DNA from: UMGS1124 sp964417835 | Lineage (GTDB): Bacteria; Bacillota_I; Bacilli_A; RF39; UBA660 | Assembly (NCBI GenBank): GCA_964417835.1 | Contig: CAYQJD010000014.1 | Span: 1 to 22,237, forward strand | DNA: 22,237 nt | Direction: 5' to 3' | Shown: positions 6,855 through 11,830 of the stretch, piece after piece | Layout: each line of letters opens with the position of its first letter | Position numbering within the stretch: position 1 is the first letter of the stretch | The notes under the pieces: generated by a model | Database searches by the model: none | Told to the model about the DNA's origin: nothing | What the model saw: the letters and a program-made list of their open reading frames with translations, nothing else | Program-made: the position numbers and the translations under genes

Positions 6855-6977
6855 TCAAAAAACGGAATTTAGTCTAAAAATTTGCAAAATGCTTTTTAAA
6901 TAATCTTCTAACTCTGATATTTTAATCTTATTAGATAGATTTTCAATAAATATTTCTTCTTTAGTAATCTTTACCAT
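6855..6977 (-). CDS. 40-residue ORF of unknown function, possibly a truncated gene
   Basis: It begins MVKITKEEIFIENLSNKIK and continues through an acidic/hydrophobic stretch that should form helices (SELEDYLKSILQIF). The ATG is preceded by AAGGATGGTG, a one-mismatch version of the consensus AAGGAGGTG; ezrA uses the same form. The last codons (RLNSVF, stop) are made by one of the GGAAATAAGTCT-type repeats read on the minus strand, so the frame appears to have been cut by the repeat. A helical N-terminal domain of this kind would suit a site-specific recombinase or a small DNA-associated protein, but I do not recognise a family. It lies about 110 bases from the 3' end of tRNA-Leu. It may not be expressed: a terminator sits just upstream and no promoter is clear. 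Confidence 0.3.
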   Translation of the reverse strand: MVKITKEEIFIENLSNKIKISELEDYLKSILQIFRLNSVF

Positions 6978-7019
6978 TTGCACCATCCTTTCCTTTAAAG
7001 TAGGATAGTTTTAAATATG

Positions 7020-7048
7020 AAAAAACTAATCCATTTTTTGAATTAGTT
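7020..7048 (-). terminator. Terminator after tRNA-Leu
   Basis: Stem AACTAATcC / GaATTAGTT (7024-7032 and 7040-7048) with a loop of about 7, followed on the minus strand by TTTTTT. A second short palindrome, CTCGAA/TTCGAG at about 7059-7073, lies between it and the tRNA. Confidence 0.65.
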
Positions 7049-7085
7049 ATCTATCAAACTCGAAAAGTTCGAGCGTATTTCACTC

Positions 7086-7172
7086 TGGTGCCTGTGGCCG
7101 GACTCGAACCGGCATGATATTGCTACCACTGGATTTTGAGTCCAGCGCGTCTACCAATTCCGCCACACAGGC
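7086..7172 (-). tRNA. tRNA-Leu (anticodon CAA, reads UUG)
   Basis: 87 bases including the encoded CCA. The acceptor stem is GCCTGTG / CACAGGC. The D-arm contains GGCGGAATTGGTAGACGC. The anticodon stem CTGGA/TCCAG encloses the loop CTCAAAA with anticodon CAA. There is a long variable arm, as expected for a class II tRNA (Leu), and the T-arm contains GGTTCGAGTCC. It has its own promoter and terminator. Confidence 0.96.
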
Positions 7173-7184
7173 AATTACAAAAAA

Positions 7185-7214
7185 ATTATAACATAAAAAA
7201 TAACTAAATGTAAA
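7185..7214 (-). promoter_or_regulatory. Promoter of tRNA-Leu
   Basis: TTTACA at 7209-7214, an 18-base spacer, and a perfect TATAAT at 7185-7190, 12 bases before the tRNA 5' end. Confidence 0.65.
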
Positions 7215-7250
7215 TTATTTTATGCATAATTTATTTGTCTCTCCAATTTT

Positions 7251-7820
7251 TTACTCTTCGTTTTCTTCTTTATAAATGGAAGTAAATAAATCTTTATCTT
7301 CAAATATTTCATTGTTTTTTTCAATAATTGGTAAATCCTTTAATGTTGCTAGACCAAAATAATCTAAAAAATCATTTGTTGTTTTATATAGATTAGGCCG
7401 TCCCGGTAACATACTTTTTCCAGATTCTTTTAATAAACCTTTTGCTACAAGTTTTCTTATTATATGAGAACTTCCTACACCTCTTAATTCATCAATTTCA
7501 ACACGAGTAATTGGTTGATTATAAGCAACTATTGCTAATACCTCTAAAGAAGCTTGACTTAAACTATTCGTTTCTGGACTTAATGCAAGTTTTTCATAAT
7601 ATTCTCTATGTTCGCTTTTGGTCGTAAGTTTAAATGCATCCCCTAAATAGGTAATTCTTAATCCTCTATTAACATTTTCATATTCTTTTTTTAACATTAG
7701 TAATAAATTTTTAGCTTCTGTTTCAGTTATTTTCATAATATCACATAGATTTTTTAAATTTATTCCCTCATCACCTACTACGAATAATATTCCTTCTAAA
7801 ACTCCAATTAATTTATTCAT
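7251..7820 (-). CDS. scpB: Segregation and condensation protein B
   Basis: 189 residues, a normal ScpB length. ScpB is the winged-helix (kite) subunit that binds the kleisin ScpA and, with SMC, compacts and segregates the replicated chromosome. Recognisable features are the first winged helix starting GVLEGILFVVGDEGI and the conserved core LSQASLEVLAIVAYNQPITR (87-106), followed by VEIDELRGVGSS and the LPGRPNLYKTT segment near 145, then FLDYFGL and LKDLP. It starts 4 bases after the end of scpA, so the two are co-translated in the usual order. No terminator follows; the tRNA-Leu promoter comes next. Confidence 0.96.
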   Translation of the reverse strand: MNKLIGVLEGILFVVGDEGINLKNLCDIMKITETEAKNLLLMLKKEYENVNRGLRITYLGDAFKLTTKSEHREYYEKLALSPETNSLSQASLEVLAIVAYNQPITRVEIDELRGVGSSHIIRKLVAKGLLKESGKSMLPGRPNLYKTTNDFLDYFGLATLKDLPIIEKNNEIFEDKDLFTSIYKEENEE

Positions 7821-7824
7821 TTTT

Positions 7825-8529
7825 TCACTTCTTCTCTAATAAGATCTTATTAAAATTTTGTTCTTGAATTATTTTAATTTCATTATTTTTGGACATTTCT
7901 AATATAGATAAAAATGTAACTATTATATATGGTTTTTCTAAATTATCAAAAAGCTCAGTAAATTCTACACACTTTTTTGTTTTAAATATATTTCTTATTA
8001 ATTTTATTCGATCGTCTATACTTAATTCTTTTTTAGTTATTTTTGTATTCATAGGCTTTCTCAATTCTTCTCTATTTAAAAAGTTTTCAAAAGCTTTGAT
8101 TAAATCATTTAAAGTTATATTTGAGTCTAATTGTTTTTCTTTTCTATATTCATCTAAATTTGATGGAAATTTAGTATATATTTCACTTCTTATATTTGCT
8201 AATTCTTTAAAAGTTTGTGTTAAATCTTTAATTTTCTGATACTCAAATAGTTTTTGTTTTAAATCATCTTCTGTTTGTATTTCATACTCTTCTTCATCTT
8301 TCTGATTTAATATAATCTTACTTTTTAAATGTACTAATTCACTTGCCATTACTAAATATTCACTAGCAATATCAATACTCTCTTCTTTCATTTTATTTAT
8401 AAAATTCATATATTGAAATGTAATCTCTTCAATTTTAATATCAGAAATTTCCATTTTATTAATTTTAATTAAGTGTAATAATAAATCTAGTGGTCCTTCA
8501 AAATCATTTATAGTAAAATTATACTTCAT
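7825..8529 (-). CDS. scpA: Segregation and condensation protein A (kleisin)
   Basis: 234 residues, close to the family norm. ScpA bridges the two SMC heads and carries ScpB. The N-terminus YNFTINDFEGPLDLLLHLIK is the family hallmark and binds the SMC neck. The middle is helical with LASELVHLKSK-type sequence (about 61-71), and the C-terminal winged helix (VEFTELFDN, VTFLSILEMSKN) contacts the other SMC head. The start ATG overlaps the upstream membrane-protein gene by 11 bases, so translation is probably coupled; AAAGG about 12 bases before the ATG is the only ribosome-site candidate. Confidence 0.96.
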   Translation of the reverse strand: MKYNFTINDFEGPLDLLLHLIKINKMEISDIKIEEITFQYMNFINKMKEESIDIASEYLVMASELVHLKSKIILNQKDEEEYEIQTEDDLKQKLFEYQKIKDLTQTFKELANIRSEIYTKFPSNLDEYRKEKQLDSNITLNDLIKAFENFLNREELRKPMNTKITKKELSIDDRIKLIRNIFKTKKCVEFTELFDNLEKPYIIVTFLSILEMSKNNEIKIIQEQNFNKILLEKK

Positions 8530-9427
8530 TACAATCGTATCCTTTAGCTTTCATCTCAAAATCCACTTTAGATGCACTTGTATTCAATAAATAATAATTT
8601 GAGTCTTTTAGTATTTCTTTATTAAATATTTCTAAATCAATATCACTTGTAAAAATAAATCCATCACTATTTTCTGTAATATTTGAAATTCCATCAGCTA
8701 AAATTATTTTATTAGATTTTGTAGTATATTTTTCAAATTCTTCTAAATAATCATTACTATTATTATATTTATAGTTTAAAGTTTCTTTTATTCTAATTAA
8801 ATTATTATTATCAAAAATATATTCAATAGTATTATTATTAAAATTACAAGCTAAAGATGCTAACCCCGATTCATCACTAGATAAAATCACATTTGGAAAA
8901 TCTGTCTCTTTTATCTCTTTAATATATCCTTCAACTTCAATTATACTTTCTAATTTATCTTTTATATAAGAAGTAGTAGTTAATTCTCCATTTACTTCAC
9001 CTTGAATTTTAATTGTTGATGTTTTATTATCTTTTTTTAAAATCAGATAATAGTTTGATATATCAAAATCTATTTTAGAAGAAGTTTTAATTTTATAAGT
9101 TACTTTATCATTTTCTAAAATAAAATTAGATAAGGAAAAATTGTTATATTCTATAATACTTTTCGAGTTAATAAAAGTTTTAGACTCAATTTCATTTGTT
9201 GTATTATTATGTATTTTATTGACATAGTTTTCATGATTAGAAAAAAAATCAATTATTTCTCCATTTTTTATTAAATCTATAATATTATAATCACCAAAAT
9301 AATTTAATATTGTCGGCAAAAATAAAATAATGGAACCAATAAATAAAAATATAATAAGCACTACTAATGGTTTACCTGTTTTTCCCTTTTTTATTTTTCC
9401 TAAAACAATTGGATCATTATTATTCAT
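8519..9427 (-). CDS. Single-pass membrane protein of unknown function
   Basis: 302 residues from the preferred ATG at 9427, which has AGAGG 5 bases upstream. The frame is open back to a TTG at 9481, but that start has no ribosome site and overlaps miaB and its terminator. Layout: a short basic cytoplasmic tail (GKIKKGKTGK), one membrane helix at about 20-42 (VVLIIFLFIGSIILFLPTI), then about 255 residues outside the cell rich in Asn, Ile, Lys and Ser with no cysteine cluster or catalytic motif I recognise. The outer region has repeated beta-strand-like pieces (for example YYLILKKDNKTSTIKI), suggesting beta-rich folds. It is the first gene of a transcription unit with scpA and scpB, which is not the standard scpAB neighbourhood. 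I do not recognise the family. Confidence 0.8.
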   Translation of the reverse strand: MNNNDPIVLGKIKKGKTGKPLVVLIIFLFIGSIILFLPTILNYFGDYNIIDLIKNGEIIDFFSNHENYVNKIHNNTTNEIESKTFINSKSIIEYNNFSLSNFILENDKVTYKIKTSSKIDFDISNYYLILKKDNKTSTIKIQGEVNGELTTTSYIKDKLESIIEVEGYIKEIKETDFPNVILSSDESGLASLACNFNNNTIEYIFDNNNLIRIKETLNYKYNNSNDYLEEFEKYTTKSNKIILADGISNITENSDGFIFTSDIDLEIFNKEILKDSNYYLLNTSASKVDFEMKAKGYDCNEV

Positions 9428-9452
9428 TATATCCTCTCTCATTCTATTCACA

Positions 9453-9481
9453 ATTATAACAAAAAAGGAATAATTATTCAA
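9453..9481 (-). promoter_or_regulatory. Promoter of the membrane protein-scpA-scpB unit
   Basis: TTGAAT at 9476-9481, a 17-base spacer, TATAAT at 9453-9458, 26 bases before the ATG at 9427. The -35 hexamer lies inside the stem-loop of the miaB terminator, so terminator and promoter share sequence. Confidence 0.6.
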
Positions 9482-9488
9482 TTATTCC
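9461..9488 (-). terminator. Terminator overlapping the end of miaB
   Basis: Stem GGAATAAT / ATTATTCC (9467-9474 and 9481-9488) with a 6-base loop, followed on the minus strand by TTTTTT. The hairpin contains the last codons and stop of miaB. Confidence 0.65.
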
Positions 9489-10877
9489 ATCTAAACTAAA
9501 TGATTTAGCTTCAGTTATAAATACTTCTTTAATTTCTCCTAAATATTTTTTATCACAAGTTACCTTTACTAATTTCATTGTATCTGTATACCCATATAAT
9601 TTATTATTGTTTTTTTCACTGATACCAATTAATAACACTTTAACTTTTTTATTCAATAATTTTTTGTTACTTTCTAAAGAGTAATTATTTACTAATTTAT
9701 TAAGAATGTTTAGTCTATTTTCTTTTGTTTCTAACGTAATACTATCTTCCATTAAAGCTGCTGGTGTTGATTCTCTTTTAGAATAAATAAACGTATAAGC
9801 ACTATCAAACTTACATTTGTTTACAACATCTAAAGTAGCTTGAAAATCTTCATCACTTTCATTTGGAAATCCCACAATTATATCAGTTGTAATTGCTACA
9901 TTGTTTATTTCTTTTTTAATTTTATTAAATAATTCTAAATATTGCTGTTGAGTATATCTTCTTCCCATTAATTTTAAAATTCTATCAGAACCACTTTGTA
10001 ATGGTAGATGAATATATGGCATTATATTATCATTATTTTTTATGACATCTATCATTTCATCAGTAAAATCCCATGGATGGCTTGTTACAAATCTAATTCT
10101 CTCTATACCAGTTTCACTTACTTTTGCTAATAATTCGCTAAAATTTAATTCATTTTCTATATCTTTTCCATATGCATTTACATTTTGTCCTAACAATGTA
10201 ACTTCTTTATAACCTTGTAATTTTAAGGCTTTTATTTCCCTTAGTATATCTGCACTTTTTCTACTTCTTTGTTTTCCTCTAGTATAAGGTACTATACAAT
10301 AAGTACAAAATTTATCACATCCATACATAATATTTACCCAAGCTGTATATTTACTGTCTCTTTTATACAGATTATCTATTTCTATTACGTCTCCTTCTTT
10401 ACTATAAACATTTATATAAAGTTCTTGAGCTTTATTTAGTAACATATTAGGTAATTCATGAATGTTATGCGTTCCAAAAACCAAATCAATGTATTTATGC
10501 TTATTTATAATTTCATTTACAACAGATTCTTCTTGTGCCATACAACCACATAAACAAATTAACAAATCCTTTTTTTGATATTTCAAATGTTTACATCTTC
10601 CTAAAAATCCAAATACTTTATCATGCGCATTTTCTCTTATTGCACAAGAATTTAATATTATTAAATTCGCATCATCCATATTAAGTGTTTCTATAAAACC
10701 AATATTTTCTAATAAAGCTTTAATTTCTTCGGTATCATGAACGTTCATTTGGCAACCATACGTTTTTATAAAATATTTTTTATTAACAAAATAATTGCTC
10801 TTATTTAAATTTATATATTCAAAATTTATATCTTTATTTGTTCTTTTCTTTGCTTCATTCATATTAGGCAAATTCAT
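9474..10877 (-). CDS. miaB: tRNA (N6-isopentenyl adenosine(37)-C2)-methylthiotransferase MiaB
   Basis: 467 residues. MiaB adds a methylthio group to i6A37 of tRNAs reading UNN codons, using two [4Fe-4S] clusters. The N-terminal cluster ligands are Cys42 (KTYGCQMNVHD), Cys78 (LNSCAIRENA) and Cys112 (CLCGCMAQEE). The radical-SAM ligands are Cys187, Cys191 and Cys194 in YGCDKFCTYCIVPYTRG, and GRRYTQQQYL follows in the core. The last ~65 residues form the TRAM RNA-binding domain. QMNVHDTE and RSRKSADI are typical of MiaB rather than MtaB or RimO. The ATG at 10877 has GGAAGTGAT upstream. Candidate substrates include the tRNA-Leu(CAA) in this window, whose A37 follows the anticodon. Confidence 0.96.
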   Translation of the reverse strand: MNLPNMNEAKKRTNKDINFEYINLNKSNYFVNKKYFIKTYGCQMNVHDTEEIKALLENIGFIETLNMDDANLIILNSCAIRENAHDKVFGFLGRCKHLKYQKKDLLICLCGCMAQEESVVNEIINKHKYIDLVFGTHNIHELPNMLLNKAQELYINVYSKEGDVIEIDNLYKRDSKYTAWVNIMYGCDKFCTYCIVPYTRGKQRSRKSADILREIKALKLQGYKEVTLLGQNVNAYGKDIENELNFSELLAKVSETGIERIRFVTSHPWDFTDEMIDVIKNNDNIMPYIHLPLQSGSDRILKLMGRRYTQQQYLELFNKIKKEINNVAITTDIIVGFPNESDEDFQATLDVVNKCKFDSAYTFIYSKRESTPAALMEDSITLETKENRLNILNKLVNNYSLESNKKLLNKKVKVLLIGISEKNNNKLYGYTDTMKLVKVTCDKKYLGEIKEVFITEAKSFSLDGIIE

Positions 10878-10900
10878 AATTTATCACTTCCAATTTCATT

Positions 10901-10906
10901 ATTATA
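10901..10906 (-). promoter_or_regulatory. Probable -10 element of miaB
   Basis: TATAAT on the minus strand, 24 bases before the miaB ATG; no convincing -35 hexamer. An AT-only inverted repeat (10909-10918 / 10937-10946) lies just upstream but has no T-run after it, so read-through from the small SOS gene into miaB is possible. Confidence 0.35.
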
Positions 10907-10936
10907 TCAAATTTATAATAAATGAAACTACATTTT

Positions 10937-11041
10937 TTATAAATTTAAATATTTTAGTCTTAAATATAATCCTAAAAAACTTAAAATTATACTTAAATAA
11001 AAGATTATAACCTCCTTATACTCGAAAAGATATTTTTTCAT
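10937..11041 (-). CDS. 34-residue single-helix membrane peptide, SOS-regulated, divergent from lexA
   Basis: Short, but with a consensus ribosome site (AAGGAGG at 11049-11055, 7 bases before the ATG). It begins MKKYLFEYKEV, has a hydrophobic core at about 11-27 (VIIFYLSIILSFLGLYL), and ends with positive residues (RLK) and YLNL. One membrane helix fills nearly the whole protein. Its promoter has a LexA box in the spacer. In Bacillus, Listeria and Staphylococcus the gene divergent from lexA is an SOS-induced division inhibitor (YneA or SosA), also anchored by one N-terminal helix but 77-105 residues long, with an outer part. This gene has the same position and control but only the helix. By size and composition it also recalls SOS-induced toxic peptides such as TisB. 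Either function is inference. A longer version starting at 11143 is rejected because it would begin inside the lexA -35 region. Confidence 0.7.
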   Translation of the reverse strand: MKKYLFEYKEVIIFYLSIILSFLGLYLRLKYLNL

Positions 11042-11063
11042 ATTAATTCCTCCTTGCAAAACA

Positions 11064-11092
11064 AATGTAACACGAATATTTGTTCGTGTCAA
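11064..11092 (-). promoter_or_regulatory. LexA-controlled promoter of the small membrane peptide
   Basis: On the minus strand: TTGACA (11087-11092), a 17-base spacer, TACATT (11064-11069), with the start predicted about 16 bases before the ATG. The spacer is almost entirely the LexA operator CGAATATTTGTTCG (11073-11086), within the longer palindrome CACGAA...TTCGTG (11071-11088). The Gram-positive consensus is CGAACNNNNGTTCG, so there is one mismatch. LexA bound here would cover the promoter. Confidence 0.8.
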
Positions 11093-11118
11093 TAAATATA
11101 TTCTTACATAAATAAAAC

Positions 11119-11132
11119 TAAACATTTGTTTG
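11119..11132 (+). promoter_or_regulatory. Second, weaker LexA box at the lexA promoter
   Basis: TAAACATTTGTTTG matches CGAACNNNNGTTCG at the inner positions (AAC and GTT) and keeps the dyad, with changes at the outer bases. It overlaps the -35 hexamer of lexA, as expected for autoregulation. Confidence 0.55.
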
Positions 11133-11158
11133 ACATTTTGCAAAAAAAATGTTAATAT
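11130..11158 (+). promoter_or_regulatory. Promoter of lexA
   Basis: A perfect TTGACA at 11130-11135, a 17-base spacer, and TAATAT at 11153-11158, 22 bases before the lexA ATG. Confidence 0.75.
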
Positions 11159-11180
11159 CTATTCTAGAAGGAGAAGTTAA

Positions 11181-11798
11181 ATGGAAAAGTTAACTGAAAA
11201 ACAAGCGGAAATATTAACGTTTATAAAAAAATTTATTGTAGAACATGGATTTCCACCTTCAGTACGTGAAATCTGTAAAGGAATGAATTTAAGTAGCCCA
11301 GCGACTGCACACTCACACTTAAATCAATTAGAAAAAAAAGGTGTTATAAGAAAAGAAGCTAATAAATTTAGAACAATTGAACTTTTAGTTGAAAATGAAT
11401 TTGAAGAAAAAAATTCGAACATTGTAAAAGTCCCTCTATTAGGTAAAGTATCTTGTGGTAATCCTATTGAAGCAATTGAGCAACCAAATGAATTTTTTGA
11501 TTTGCCAGCAGCTTTAATTCCACCAAAAGAAACAATATTTACTTTAAAATGTTCTGGAGAATCTATGATTAATGTTGGGATATTTGATGGTGACTACGTA
11601 ATTGTTAAACGTCAAAATATAGCAAGAAATGGAGATACTATTGTTGCATTAACTGACGAAAATGAAGTTACATTAAAAACATTTTATAAAGAAGATGATC
11701 ATATACGTCTTCAACCTGAAAATGATAATATGGATCCAATTATTGTAAAAAATTGTAAAATTCTTGGTAAAGCAATAGGATTATATAGGAAATTTTAA
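11181..11798 (+). CDS. lexA: LexA repressor
   Basis: 205 residues, normal for the Bacillus type. The N-terminal winged helix-turn-helix (about 1-68, with GFPPSVREI and SSPATAHSHLNQLEKKG) binds SOS operators. The C-terminal S24 domain contains the catalytic Ser128 (GESM) and Lys166 (VTLKTF). RecA filaments on damaged DNA trigger self-cleavage at the loop LGKVSCGNP. The cleaved bond here is Cys92-Gly93 instead of the usual Ala-Gly; Cys-Gly is the bond cut in UmuD, so self-cleavage is likely intact. The ribosome site AAGGAG lies 7 bases before the ATG. It is the only plus-strand protein gene in the window, and it shares a control region with the divergent 34-residue peptide. Confidence 0.97.
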   Translation: MEKLTEKQAEILTFIKKFIVEHGFPPSVREICKGMNLSSPATAHSHLNQLEKKGVIRKEANKFRTIELLVENEFEEKNSNIVKVPLLGKVSCGNPIEAIEQPNEFFDLPAALIPPKETIFTLKCSGESMINVGIFDGDYVIVKRQNIARNGDTIVALTDENEVTLKTFYKEDDHIRLQPENDNMDPIIVKNCKILGKAIGLYRKF

Positions 11799-11830
11799 AA
11801 AGATATATCTTTTATTGATATATCTTTTTT
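11797..11830. terminator. Bidirectional terminator between lexA and ileS
   Basis: Stem AAAAAGATATATC / GATATATCTTTTT (11797-11809 and 11817-11829), loop of 7, with A on one flank and T on the other. It serves the convergent genes lexA (plus) and ileS (minus) and overlaps both stop codons. Confidence 0.75.

Larger units (their letters stand above)
6476..6901. repeat. Repeat island flanked by 15-bp direct repeats
   Basis: The sequence AAATGCTTTTTAAAT occurs at 6476-6490 and again at 6887-6901, enclosing about 396 bases with no ordinary gene. Inside are several copies of an element close to CGGAAATAAGTCTT. Direct copies are at 6529-6543 (CTGAAATAAGTCTTG), 6718-6729 (GCAATAAGTCTTA), 6824-6837 (CGGAAATAAGTCTT) and 6863-6876 (CGGAATTTAGTCTA). 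An inverted copy is at 6794-6806, and a half copy (CGGAAATAA) at 6735-6743. There are also small hairpins at 6687-6706 (TTTCATTT / AAATGAAA) and 6734-6750 (ACGGA / TCCGT). This looks like the remains or the binding region of a small mobile element, but no transposase is present. Confidence 0.5.

Noticed and set aside
6529..6876. CRISPR array
   Set aside because: The repeated units are only about 13 bases, occur in both orientations, are spaced irregularly (roughly 20 to 190 bases) and have no cas genes nearby.
7059..7073. CTCGAAAAGTTCGAG palindrome as a LexA box
   Set aside because: The half-site spacing is one base short of CGAACNNNNGTTCG, and it lies downstream of tRNA-Leu with no promoter; it is more likely a processing or minor termination hairpin.
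7889..8239. Plus-strand open frame opposite scpA
   Set aside because: Antisense to conserved scpA, no recognisable domain, composition typical of a reverse-frame shadow.
10909..10946. Terminator for the SOS peptide gene
   Set aside because: The inverted repeat is purely A/T with an 18-base loop and is not followed by a T-run on the minus strand.
11041..11143. A longer version of the SOS peptide (68 residues) starting at 11143
   Set aside because: That start would lie within the lexA promoter region and has no ribosome site, while the internal ATG at 11041 has a consensus AAGGAGG at correct distance.
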